64,000 bases of DNA from Agapanthus africanus (Eukaryota > Streptophyta > Magnoliopsida > Asparagales > Amaryllidaceae): assembly GCA_030015575.1 (NCBI GenBank), contig CM057337.1, forward strand, positions 337,662,583 through 337,726,582, written 5' to 3'. This document shows, piece by piece, positions 11,151 through 21,532 of the stretch (positions are counted from its first letter, which is position 1; every line of letters begins with the position of its first letter). The notes beneath the pieces were generated by a model. That model was not told the origin of the DNA. It saw nothing but the letters and a program-made list of their open reading frames with translations, and did not search any database. The translations under genes and the position numbers were made by a program.

Positions 11151-11890
11151 CTGAGACCGGCTGGAGAGTTGCAATCTTTAACTGTTCCGAAGTGGGAATG
11201 GGAGCAGATCTCCATGAAATTCGTTATGGTGTCTACCCATGTTTAGTCAGGGCGTGACTCCATTCGGATGCTTGTTGTCCGGTTTTTCTCATTCTGCTCA
11301 GTTGTTCTTTGTTAAGTTTGTGCATTGCATGGAGTTCCTTCGAGGGTCGTATCCAATGAAGGCACCCTGTTCGCTTGCCGTCTTGGGCAGGAGCTTCAGG
11401 AAGCCTTGCGTATTGGTTGAGCTTTAGCTCCGTTTTTCCATCCGTAGGATGATGGTTTTGTGAGAGCGGGCTACACCGACTCTGGAGGATATGCTTGTGC
11501 GTATGCATTAATTGTTTTCGGCAGTTGGGATCGTCACTTGCCATTGTTCGGATTCTCCTTCGATAGAAATTATCAGGAGACATTCCAATTGGCAACCTTT
11601 AAGTTTTGTTTGTTAGGTGGTGTCGATCTCCAGTCTGTTTTTCTGACTCTGTGTAAAAGGATTTTTGGACCCCAGCTTGTCTAGAGACTTCGGAAATGAT
11701 CCAGTTGTTTCAGGTGAGGATGATGACAGTCCTGTGCGGACAGAGGTCTTATGCCGACCATGGTGGTCGCAGGCTTGAGTTCGCAGTGGGAGATCATGTA
11801 TTCCTACGGATTTTTGTCGATGAAGGACGTGTTGAGTTTTGGGAAGCTTACCCAGAATTGTAGGTCCTTTCAAGATCCTTAAAGTGAGTT
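11150..11890 (+). pseudogene. GA integrase remnant
   Basis: Pieces in order: EWEQISMKFV (about 11197; family WEWEHVTMDFV), LHGVPS (about 11327), a segment matching the HPQTDGQSERTIQ region in decayed form, GSWDRHLPLFGF (about 11521; family GSWEEHLPLVEF), RSPVCF, and RSYADHGGRRLEFAVGDHVFLR (split here only as description) near 11745-11810 from the C-terminal domain. The DDE catalytic core has lost residues and carries stops. The order RT, RNase H, integrase is the Ty3/gypsy order. Confidence 0.8.
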
Positions 11891-12238
11891 AGTTCCGTTG
11901 CCTTTAATTTGGCACTTCCGCCCAGATTATTGAGTATTCACCCCGTATTCCTTGTGTCGATACTTTGCAATTACCTTCATGACCTTTCTCACATGATTCG
12001 GCACCAGACCACTTAGTTTGGACGCGATCTTTCGTTCACCAGCAGCCAATTGTGTTAATGGCTAGGCGGGTGGAGAAACTTTGGCCAAGGGTCTTGCCAT
12101 CTGTGACGGGTTTTTCTTGGACGTAGCCGTATAGTGAGATGATCATTTGGTAGGCTGCGAGCGAGAATTGGGAGTTTTATACTCTTCTCTTTGAAGGTAC
12201 GCTTAGTGAAAATTTTAAATTCGGGGACGAATTTTTAT
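11890..12238 (+). pseudogene. GA polyprotein C-terminus, decayed
   Basis: A segment near 11945-12030 (VFLVSILCNYLHD, DLSHMIRH) corresponds to the family region that follows integrase (HVSMLRKYVPDPSHVI). Before the PPT comes AATTCGGGGACGAATTTTTA, the usual end of Tekay-type coding regions. A chromodomain cannot be confirmed. Confidence 0.6.
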
Positions 12239-12240
12239 AT

Positions 12241-12250
12241 GGGGGGAGAT
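12241..12250 (+). promoter_or_regulatory. GA polypurine tract
   Basis: GGGGGGAGAT directly precedes TGTAACG, the 3' LTR start. It would prime plus-strand DNA synthesis. Confidence 0.9.
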
Positions 12251-12922
12251 TGTAACGTTTCAGAATCGTTTTGCGAATTTTCCCGTTTTAGAACAAAATT
12301 GTCGGTTTTTCCCGTTTTAACCCGATTTCGATCAAACGTCCGTATAAGCTTACCGGCACTTTTTTTTAGCTAAAATAAAGCTTGTGCGCGAACTTTAGGG
12401 GTATTTGGGAGGTTTTGGTTCAGATAGAATTTTTCCCAAATAAAATATTATTTTAAGCAGTATTTGGTGCACGTAAATCGGGAAATTTCTTCTAAACGAA
12501 AATTCTTGGAAATCATCACTACAATTATTTTAGAACCTTATTTTTAAATATCTAGATTTTTTTGGTCAAAGGATTTATTTTTTTAAAGATAAAGAAAAAG
12601 AAAAGTTGTATGAACATAAGCTTTTTGTTTTATTATCCAATTATTCCATTTTCTTCTAGAAAATTCTACCCTTCACCAAAAACACCCCTCCTCCTTGCTT
12701 TGGCCGGCCACATCATCTTCTTGCTGCCCTCTCTTTTTCTAAACTCATTTCTTCACTTTTAAAGCTTCAAAAATCATGAAAAATCCAAATAAATTCATAG
12801 AAATTCAAATAAAATCCAAAACCTTCTTTCTTCTTCACAAAAGTTGCTTGGATCTTCATTCTAGTGAGGACTTTGGAGGCTAAAGTTTGGTTTTATCCTC
12901 GATTCTAGTGGTGTTCTTGAAG

Positions 12923-13601
12923 GTATAAAACCCTAACCCTAATCTCTAATTGTTACTTAATACTTTATGCTAGCTTAATTAGATGTTAGTTTAAGCTTTA
13001 AATTTCATATTTCAAAATTCTAGAAATGGTTTTAGAAATTCAAGTTAAGGTTAAAACTTAATTTAAGTGTTTAATATTTAATTGAAGTGTTAATTTGTGA
13101 ATTTGAAAAGCTTAACCTAGTAGAAAATGCTATTTTTTGTTAATTACTACTTTGTCTAATTAAGGATTTTTGCTTACTAGGTTTGTGCTAAAGCTTAATT
13201 AAGAAAGTTTAAAAATATAGAAATGGTTTAAATGGTTTAACCTTGCTATTTGAAGATGTTTGTAAATTATAGTTTTTGGTAAAACTCGTAGTTTTGTGCT
13301 ATAAAGATAAGTACTGCTTACTAGTTTTCGGTAACTTTTAGGCGTGGATTTCTTTTGACGTTGCGACGTTATTTATTTTGAGTCCACGTTTATTATTGTG
13401 TTTTGAATGCGCGATCGGGACGATCGGAATCTAGACTAGGTGTTTCGTAGTTTGGCGACCCTAGTTAGGATTTTTGGCCGATGTCGTGCGCGTTAGATGC
13501 GCTAAGCGCGCAGTGTAATTTTCAGGGCGTTATTCTTGCGTTTCGATGTCTTTTCGTCGATGTAGAATATATGCTTATGTGATGTGTTTGTGAAATTTTA
13601 G
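12923..13601 (+). other. Candidate LTR leader intron (GA)
   Basis: A donor-like TTGAAG|GTATAAAACCC at 12923 and an acceptor-like GTGAAATTTTAG|GTTCGC at 13601 bound an A/T-rich stretch with T-rich runs. The GB LTR keeps the donor (TTGAG|GTATAAAATCC, minus strand at 32195) although most surrounding sequence differs. This is inference from splice-like signals only. Confidence 0.35.
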
Positions 13602-13675
13602 GTTCGCAAGCGGGGACTTCGGACGCTACGACAAGGGGAAAACAGGTGGTAGGCTTCACCTAGCTTGGAGCGTTG
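13602..13675 (+). other. Candidate 74-nt leader exon (GA)
   Basis: The segment lies between the acceptor-like site at 13601 and GTTG|GTGAGTAGAT at 13676. GB has a 70-nt counterpart at 31131-31200 on the minus strand, ending CAG|GTGAGTAGAT. A copy is also in the GA 5' LTR at about 5895-5968. Confidence 0.35.
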
Positions 13676-14778
13676 GTGAGTAGATTTAACATCTATAGGG
13701 GAATCGCCCGCATGGCATTATGCGTCAGGGCTAGAGATTTTATTACTTGTCGCATATTCTACGTTATTGTTAGAATTGCGCCTTTACCGTATTACTTAGA
13801 TGTAGTTGTGCCTGGACTAGTAGTAGTAGGACACTGCACATATTATTGACGATTCATGTTGCACGAGCACTGATTGTATGCTACACACACCGTCAATAAT
13901 TGCCATGTCACGCATAACCCACTTATAAATATAATATTGCTTGGTTAGGGACATTGAGACTTTGATTCATATTTCTTTACGTATTGACTTATAGCATACC
14001 TGTATACTTACATGCTAGTTATCTGTATACCTATAGTGTATCGTACCATTAGTGATAGGTGCATACACACTTTACGATATAACTACAGGTGTACTTTGCA
14101 TATATGTTACTTATACCCGGGGGGTACCCTACATATTTTACTATACCCAGGGGGCATACTACATCATTTGCTTATAGGTAGACACCTATACTTAGCTGTA
14201 CCATATTGAATTCGCATACATCTGGTTTCAGCTACATATTTTCCTTTATATGCTCGCATTTCAGATATATCGCACATATTTATTCCTGGATTTGCGCATT
14301 CTTATTTGGATTTTACATGATGTTTTCTGGATTTGGGAACCGCGAGAGTTCATGAAATTATGCATTAATTGAAAAACCCGGTTTCCTTGATATGATATTT
14401 GCGCAACCACCATGAGATCTATCGGTTCTGATTATATACTCCATACGAGGTGTGAATGCTGTTTGAGGGTACATGGTGCGGCCCGGTATGGTTCCCCTCG
14501 GCAAGAAGATCGATAGACTTTGCCGATTGAGCCTGGAGACGGGCAAGTACCTACCGGTGACAGTACCAATGACTCGGCGGGGATCGTGGGGATACCGTTG
14601 GGAGTCATGTACGTATAGATACATCGAGAGGCGAGGGTAAGAGCTAGGCACTCGAGCTTTCAGGATAGCGTATGATACGTACCTATCAGGATGTTAGTCT
14701 GGGAGACGGCATATGATAGATCAGTATTCTGTGTCGATGCTTGGCACATTGGTTTCATGTTATTTCTAATTACTCCTT

Positions 14779-14816
14779 GTATATATAACAGGGGATTTAT
14801 CCGCTGTTATATATAC
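14779..14816. repeat. 38-nt palindrome in GA 3' LTR
   Basis: Same palindrome as at 7073-7110, arms GTATATATAACAG and CTGTTATATATAC, unchanged between the two LTRs. Confidence 0.85.
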
Positions 14817-14966
14817 CCTTACACCAATATTAGTGGAATGGGACGCTAATATATATGTATTGACCTCATCATATTTATTTATGTCATTATATTTAGGATG
14901 TTAGAATTTTGCTGGAGATTTGATTCGGGATATAAGAGATTCATTTGAGATTGGATACTAGATAGA

Positions 14967-15190
14967 TATGTGAGATCTACTTGATATTGTACATTCGAGA
15001 TGTATGAGATCTACTAGCTGTTGTACGTTCGAGATATGTGAGATATACTTGATATTGTACATACGAGATATGTGAGATCCACTTGATTTTGTACATTCGA
15101 TATATACGAGATATACCTGATGATTGTACATTCGATATATGCGAGATATACTTTAGGTTGTACATTCGGGATATATGAGATATACTTGAT
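14967..15190. repeat. 34-35 bp tandem repeats in GA 3' LTR
   Basis: The array has the same register as at 7262-7500, with a few substitutions. An inverted copy lies at about 57640-57870. Confidence 0.9.
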
Positions 15191-16239
15191 ATTGTGTAAT
15201 TGAGGAGAGGTGATACTTAGATAATATGAGAGCCAATTTGGGGGCTGATTTGAGGAATTGGTATTTAAATTGTCTTGCTGGATTGTGATCCTACCACGAT
15301 GTCAGGATTCCGTGGAAATGACATACTTCACCCCGTACCTCACCTTATCTGTTTGTGCACTGCTTCATGTACTAGTAGTACCTGTTAGTGTACCTTTCAT
15401 GATTGTTGCACATTTACATTCTCATATCCCTATCGCATGATTATGGCATACGGTTGTCATATCATTATTGCTTTATATATATTGGTTGTACCTGCTAGAG
15501 TACTTTCCATTATTCTGCATTCATATGACATGTTATTACTGTTAATTGCATATCTTAGATTCACGCTTTACGTGCATACTTGCGATTACCTGCATATGTT
15601 ATTTACTATTCACGAGTTGGCAACTCACCCCCATTGTGCCACAGTATTTGCAGGTGTTCCTCAGGATAGTCAGAGGCAGGCTATTATCACACATCTCATC
15701 ATCTTTTGCTACGGATACCGCATCAGCTCACAGTGTGCAGTTTGCTTAGGTGGGTTTTGTGGTTATTCGTTGTATTGTTTATTCGTTGTATCCATGTACT
15801 CTCCATCTAGTATTTTCATATTGACTTAGAGACTTGGTGAGGACGATGTTGTATATTATGTTGGATTTGTTGTCTTTTATACAGTTTCCTTTCTATCGTC
15901 TTCTATTTCTTCGCTACGGCGTCGTATATTTGTGGTGGTGATTGTTTTCCGCCTTTGGGCATGGATTTGCTCCCATTGGGGATGCTTTACTTTTTATTTA
16001 TGTTGTACCCACTTTTGGGGTTGGTTTTTATAAAGGAGGTGCTGCCAAAATTTTAAGGAAATAAAGTTGGACTTTAAAAGAATTTGGGTTGTGATTTCAA
16101 AGACTTTTAAACAATAATTCTTATCTTTTCTTGTCTTTTACTGGTTTAGATTTCTGGGTTTTGGCTTTCTTTTACTGCGTTACGCCTGTAGACGTTGCGT
16201 AGTATTAGGGCCGTCACGTGCCAATTTCGGGTCGTGACA

Positions 16240-16586
16240 CAGATGGTATTATACCTTACGTCAGATGGCAGTTCTCTGGTGACACTGGTACAGGTTAGTC
16301 TGTAGACCCGAGATCGTCATAGAGTCTTGTGTGATTCCCACTGTGCTTTGATTTCCACCTTACCACGTCCAAGAGGGCGTGCAAAATGGTGGTTTTTGGG
16401 TACAGTCCCGATTCACATGGAGGCAATGAGCGATAGGAGGGGATTCGTCTCTTCCGGTGTAGGGAGTTGATGTTGCGCTGTGTTCGATTGGCTATAACCG
16501 GAAATCCCTGGCCAGGGTTGCTGAGATTTACTGGTAAGTGTTATCAATAGTATCACGAACTGTTATAGACCACATATCGACATGAC
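16240..16586 (+). mobile_element. Outer Copia LTR, left fragment
   Basis: CAGATGGTATTATACC and what follows match the C1 LTR from about 17025 on, that is about 438 bp into an LTR. The text continues after the inserted C1 element at 26995. The start of this older LTR should lie left of the GA element but is not there, because the GA 5' side was lost. An inverted copy is at 56243-56589. Confidence 0.85.
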
Positions 16587-17655
16587 TGTTAGTTATATGT
16601 ATGCCCTAGAGGCCATTACTATACATAGGATGTATATTGTAGTGGATGCTGGGACATATATAGGGAGGACTTTCTTGCTCGACATGATAGTATGCTATCT
16701 GGTTGCTCTTTACCTTAACGTGTATACTGATTGTCTCTCTGTTACATGTTGGTAAAGCCCTTAGGATATGTACTTGACTACCTGGACTATGATGCGGATC
16801 ATACTAGTGGGGACATGGTAGTCTATAAGTACATCCTTCACAGTCCCTAGTCGAGGGTGTATCGAGACGGGGCATCGATATACCAGAGTAGACTAGCGTA
16901 TACCTTCTCGACCCATACAGATGGGCGATGGATGATCCCATATCCATCGGTGTTTGACATCAGAGATGATATACGGGTGCTCAGTAGAGACTGGGTACAC
17001 TGGACGGACTCGCCGAGAACTCCCAGATGGTATTATACCTCACGTCAGATGGCAGTTCTCTGGTGACACTGGTACAGAGTAGTCTGTTGACCCGAGATCG
17101 TCATAGAGTCTTGTGTGGTTCCCACTGTACTTTGATTTCCATCTTACCACGTCCAAGAGGGCGTGCAAAACGGTGGTTTTTGGGTACAGTCCCGAGTCAC
17201 ATGGAGGCAATGAGCGATAGGAGGGGATTCGTCTCTCCCGGTATATGGGGGTTGATGTTGCGCTGTGTTCGATTGGCTATAACAGGAAATCCCTGGCCAG
17301 GGTTGCTGAGATTTACTGGTAAGTGTTACCAGTAGTTTCTCGAACAGTTATAGACCTCATATCGACACGACTTATTGAGCTATTGGGGTCTGACGTTTAC
17401 CACCCCTAGGCGAGATATGCGACATATCAGACGATCAGACCGGACTGTACGGTAGTGTTACTGGTCGGATTCACTGGAGTGTGAGCGGGCTTGCTCGTCG
17501 ATCTTCAGATCGCTCAATACCCGGGTGGCCGTTACGTTTAGCAGACCGCTTGCGGCTTGTGGATGTTTGATATGATCATCATCCGCTGCCGGCGTATTGA
17601 CGAGTCTTTAGAGTCCTACACAGAGGTTTCCTGGTTCAAGCGAAACGAAATAGGA

Positions 17656-17856
17656 GCGCATATGAGATATGTGCGGGACCGAGAATAATGCGTGTATGTG
17701 ATACCGTATTCTATTCTCGCGATAAATATATCGAATGGTTGTATGCGATATAACCTAGTTATCGATTCAAGCGTTGATTCGATAAGCCGATATATTAGAT
17801 ACCAGTCGGTTATGTGCGCATGACCGGATCATTGAATCAAGTGTTGATTTAATGAT
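17656..17856 (+). promoter_or_regulatory. Train of six GNG-centred dyads in C1 LTR
   Basis: Successive dyads: GCGCATAT-gag-ATATGTGC (17656-17674); GAGAATA...GTAT-gtg-ATAC...TATTCTC (17681-17718); GGTTGTAT-gcg-ATATAACC (17737-17755); ATCGATTCAA-gcg-TTGATTCGAT (17761-17783); CGGTTATG-tgcg-CATGACCG (17807-17826); and ATCATTGAATCAA followed by gtg and TTGATTTAATGAT (17828-17856). The train is also at 25835-26035, 27283-27483, 36442-36644, 44621-44823, 54973-55173 and 62825-63027. A TATA-like box follows. Confidence 0.75.
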
Positions 17857-17864
17857 TTAATGCA

Positions 17865-17877
17865 TATTTATATATTT
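17865..17877 (+). promoter_or_regulatory. Candidate TATA box of C1 LTR
   Basis: TATTTATATATTT follows the dyad train by about 10 bp and is kept in the other LTR copies. It would place the RNA start near 17900 and make everything upstream U3. Confidence 0.5.
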
Positions 17878-18816
17878 GATATATTGCTTTGCATCAACTA
17901 GTATCGGTTTACTTAAGATGGATTTTCTCGCTCGGGTGTGCACATTACATATGCGATATGATTTTGTGCACTTGATTGTATCATGTTTGATGATACAAGT
18001 TTACTTGGTTAAAGTGCAAAGAATAAACCATGGTTAAAAGAATGGTTAGGGTTTTATTTTCCATTACTTATTTATTCATTTATTTATTTGTTTATTCACT
18101 TTGGAAAATAAAAAGAAAAGAGAAAAGAATGGTTGCTAGATTTGGACTTTAGTTGAAGCTTCATGAAGCTTTGTTCAAGTCAACCATCCTTATCTCATCC
18201 TTAACCCTAACCATTCCCACTAACCATGATTCATTCTCTACACTTAACTCTAGTTAGAATTATGATAAGAATTCATTTTCTTTTCTTTTTCTATTAACTT
18301 ATCATAATATCTTTCTTCTTCTTCTTCATTCTTCAAGTGAAGAAAAGCAAAGTCCATCAATGGTGATTGTTGGATATGAGTGAGAAATCCAATTCTAAAG
18401 TTAACCCAATTCCTATTTCTTCATCCTCTACCTCTTGCCAAGTAGTAGAGTGTGTTTCCTTCACAAGATTTTAGGGTTTGGTGAAGGTGGAGCTTGATTC
18501 ATCGATGCCTCGACGTAGATCATCTTCGGCATGGACATCGACGACCTAGCTTGCCCATTCTCCGACGAAGCCGATCCTAGAGCCCAGATTCGATTTGGAC
18601 AGCGGAGAGGACCTCGTTGCGGAGCTATGGAGGTGGAGCACCGGATCTACAAAGGTTGTATTTCCGTATTTTATATAGTTAACTGTTAACTAGTTCTTGT
18701 TCGCCTAGACATCTAGCAAACGATCCGTACTTTAGGGTTTGTAGGCACCATAATTTTTGAAATTGCCATGGTTGATGGCTTGGGTGACCTCACTAGAGTG
18801 CCTAGGAACCCTGCAG

Positions 18817-18828
18817 TGGTATCAGAGC
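18817..18828 (+). promoter_or_regulatory. C1 primer-binding site (tRNA-Met)
   Basis: TGGTATCAGAGC one base after the LTR end, continuing CTAGCTAGAGCC. Confidence 0.95.
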
Positions 18829-18975
18829 CTAGCTAGAGCCTTAGGCGAAGTCCAGACGGAAATTGAAGTCCGAACGAACCCGAAACCCCGATTCAAAGTT
18901 GCTCTCTGTACAGTTTTTAAAAACATGGAATTTTCAGTATTAAAAATATTCAGAGAAACATGCAGGAATATCTAA

Positions 18976-19101
18976 GAGTTACTGTGAAGACGTAAGCCCT
19001 AATTCCCTTAAAGCGCCGCGCTTCCGCGGCACGAGCCTGGCTTGTGCCGCGCAAGCGCGGCGGTTTTGTCGTGTTGTGAGGTCTTAACAGCACAGTAACT
19101 C
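18976..19101 (+). other. GC-rich leader hairpin (C1)
   Basis: Outer arms GAGTTACTGTG (18976-18986) and CACAGTAACTC (19091-19101) are perfectly complementary. Within them CGCCGCGCTT and GCGGCACGAGCC pair with the complementary strand at 19039-19062, giving a 24-bp inner stem with one mismatch and one wobble. It lies about 160 nt after the PBS. The inverted copy is at 53728-53853. Confidence 0.8.
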
Positions 19102-20425
19102 CTATTTAACATTTCTGGTATTCCTGGATATTTTTAATATATTTTCAAGAGTTGAATTTTTCTGAGTTGATTTGGGGCTTCGGTATTTCGATCGGGGTAT
19201 CAAATTTTGTCTGTGTGGCTTTCCGGATAAATTTTAGAATATGTTAAAAAGTTCGACCGGATATAAATACCCAACTTTTTCCCTGTCGGGAAATTTCCAA
19301 GTGTTGGATTTTTCCGTAGTTTAACGACGTTCTAAGTAGTGCAAGTAACTCGATGGTCCCTCTAGAAGACACAAACCTTAACTCGATTATGTGACCGTCT
19401 TGAACTGCCCTTTGAACCTTCGGGTTTGGGGCAGTACGGCGTGCCACATGTGAGGCGTTGGCTTGACCCTTCTACGGCTGGATCGTTGGTACTGAGGCAC
19501 GAACGGAATGTTGTTAGACTTGTTTCATGTGTTGATCTGTTTCGGGAAAACTTGGGTGTTCGATTGTTCGATCGGAAAGTTTAACATTTTCTGTTTATCT
19601 GGAATGGGATACAATAATTGGAATTCACAATGAGTTATATGATAACTAAATGAATGTTATAAACATAGCAGTTTAGTCTCACTTGATCGGTTGCCACGGA
19701 ATTTTGATGTGATCAAAAGTCCGTCGCAATCACGTAGTGTACGCGGATACTCGCCGGATAAACTTAATAAACAGCTTCACTCCATAGCCCCGACCAAGTG
19801 ACTGTAGGAGAACCCCGTCGCCGAAAGCATCCGTTCGGGTGCTCGCGGTAGCGGTGTTCCTCCTTGGTGCACTTCGTCGACGGTATCGGGGGTGCAGCCG
19901 TCTACTGAAGTTTGCGACGAGTATTCGATCAGGATGTCGGGAATCTTGTTGAATTGCCCGACTTAATATTGAAAAGTGTTTTCGATTTTGAGACTAAAAT
20001 GCGGGGTTTATAATTGTTAGGCATGCGATGTCTAAGAAATTCATTTGGTCAGGCATGCGATGTCTGAGGAGGTTGCGGATTCCAACTGTTGTAGTTTTAC
20101 ACTTTCTTTTCTGTGACCGTAAGTGTAATATGTGATATCGCCGGTTTCGTTGCTATATGTCAACGACAATTGGGGTATGCATATTTACTTACGTTGATGA
20201 CATCTGATGTTATGTGTTGCTGGATATGTTATATTGGATCGTCGTGTTTGAATAGCCGGGGGTTTTTATGTGAGATGAGTGTTTTTTATTTTCATTCATG
20301 TAAAAAACTTGTATGTAATATTCTTTTATTGGGGCGCTTCCAGGTTGCGGGAGTTGTCACCTGTTGTATATTATTTACTTTTCCGCACTAGGATAGACCC
20401 AAGGAGGAGGGCACAAGTAACCGGG

Positions 20426-20485
20426 TTCTGGAGTCCAGTGGGAGACCAACTCGAGGAGTCGAGTCCGGGTCTCCTAACTCCAGAA
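20426..20485 (+). other. Compound hairpin in C1 leader
   Basis: TTCTGGAGT pairs with ACTCCAGAA, GGGAGACC with the GGTCTCC side, and ACTCG with CGAGT, one inside the other. In C2 (41994-42054, minus strand) the outer 3' arm reads ACTCTAGAA, which still pairs through a G-U. The minus-strand C1 copy is at 52344-52403. Confidence 0.6.
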
Positions 20486-20944
20486 TTGGTAGGGTTGCTT
20501 GCCGCTCTCGTAGGGGTCTAGGGGTGTGGGTTTGGCTATTCATCACGACCGTGGAATCCGTGTTTTATACTGGCTCGTATTGAAAACACGGACGTCCTAG
20601 TATATCCAATATTTTATATGATTCTTCTGCTGCGATATCTGTGATGAGATCATGTGATGTTTCTGTGATGGATATAGTATATAGTATATATGATATATTA
20701 TATAGACGTTACTTATGTTTTACACCCGCGCTAGCCCTGCCCTGCTCTGTCGTTAGTTACCTAACCTAACGATGCACGAGGGGACATCGAGGCGAATGCG
20801 GATGGCATAAGTGTACGTCATATCTATCTGTGATGTTTAGGTATTTAAATGATGGGACTTCATTAATGCGATTAATGAAAATAAAAGAAACCTAAGATGT
20901 TGTAGAATCGAATTTCAAAATAAAACAGGTAGCTACAGTTCTTG

Positions 20945-21180
20945 CTTTGCACAGCGGTATATGTGATATATCCTGCACCTCATTCGACGAGGAAAGGACC
21001 GAGATCCCTTCACCGGGAGTGACTCCTTTAGCAATAACTGGCAGATGCTACACACTCGGTTTGTTTTTTGATTACTTTTAAGAGTTCTGCTTTGCACAGT
21101 GATATATATGATATATCCCGCACCTCATTCGACGAGGAAAGGACCGACGATCCCTTCACTGGGAGTGACTCCTTTAGCAA
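20945..21180 (+). repeat. Two 90-bp direct repeats in C1 leader
   Basis: Copies at 20945-21034 and 21091-21180 share CTTTGCACAG, GATATATC, CTCATTCGACGAGGAAAGGA and GGGAGTGACTCCTTTAGCAA. AAAGGA and TCCTTT inside each copy can pair. The same pair is found in C2 near 41300-41395 and 41440-41540. Confidence 0.85.
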
Positions 21181-21315
21181 AACTAGAAAAGCCTCAAAAG
21201 CACTCCATTTCAAAATTCATTCGATCCTACAACGATATCAAGTTCATTACGCAATAGGTTTTCAGAAAAACCTGTCGTAGCCCTCCGTCATTTCAGATAA
21301 GTACTAGTTAGTATT

Positions 21316-21532
21316 CGTGCTACGTTTGTTGACTATGTTAAGGCGTAGTGTGCGGTAGCTAACTATTGGTTATCTGTATTAGCATATGATGCGATTGGAT
21401 TAGGGTAGTCGTGCGACTTTGTTGACTATGTTAAGGGTCGTGCGGGTGGGTTTAATTCAATCGGGAAATGACGGGTTGAACTTGACTAGCACTTATGATT
21501 TGTTGACTATGTTAAGGTCATATAGCTGCTAG
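21316..21532 (+). other. Three tandem motif hairpins in C1 leader
   Basis: TTTGTTGACTATGTTAAGG occurs identically at 21325, 21418 and 21499. Each copy is enclosed by its own different complementary arms: CTACG/CGTAG (hairpin 21316-21352), GCGAC/GTCGT extended by G-C and wobble pairs (21409-21445), and TATGA/TCATA with CTAGCA/TGCTAG outside (21486-21532). Within the motif TTGAC and GTTAA can pair around TAT. The minus-strand C1 copies are at 51477-51513, 51384-51420 and 51297-51343. C2 carries the same design with another motif sequence. Confidence 0.75.

Larger units (their letters stand above)
12251..16239 (+). mobile_element. GA gypsy 3' LTR (3,989 bp)
   Basis: It starts TGTAACG after the PPT and ends GGGTCGTGACA. 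Its last 2.75 kb match the 5' LTR, and 13924-16239 also occurs inverted at 56590-58906. A promoter-like A/T-rich zone at 12590-12660 is followed by a pyrimidine-rich leader with a GGCCGGCC site, also found in the GB LTR. The 130-codon frame at 15437-15829 is closed by a TAA in the 5' LTR copy and is not taken as a gene. The right flank (CAGAT) belongs to a Copia LTR, so the element jumped into that LTR. Confidence 0.9.
16587..18815 (+). mobile_element. C1 Copia 5' LTR (2,229 bp)
   Basis: The LTR starts TGTTAGTTATATGTATGCCC and ends CCTAGGAACCCTGCA, one base before the PBS. The 3' LTR at 24766-26994 has exactly the same length and only about three differences were seen by eye (for example near 16992, 18466 and 18601), so the insertion is very recent. 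The left flank ends CATGAC and the right flank starts GACTTA; only GAC is shared, less than the 5 bp usual for Copia. Confidence 0.95.

Noticed and set aside
12928-12945. CCCTAACCCTAA, telomere-like
   Set aside because: Only two units, at the start of a candidate intron in an LTR; such short runs are common in plant leaders.
15437-15829. 130-codon open frame, also at 57000-57392
   Set aside because: The second copy is the inverted duplicate of the same DNA. In the GA 5' LTR the frame is broken by a TAA near 7831, so it is not under coding constraint.
17027-17335. 102-codon frame repeated at 25206-25514 and 55494-55802
   Set aside because: All copies are LTRs of the same recent family; identity reflects youth of the LTRs. 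Older LTR copies have shortened or changed frames.
19320-19580. Possible protein in the leader (frame through LDPSTAG)
   Set aside because: About 70 codons stay open in C1 and the block order is kept in GB, but GB has a stop in the frame and no start codon or known domain is seen.
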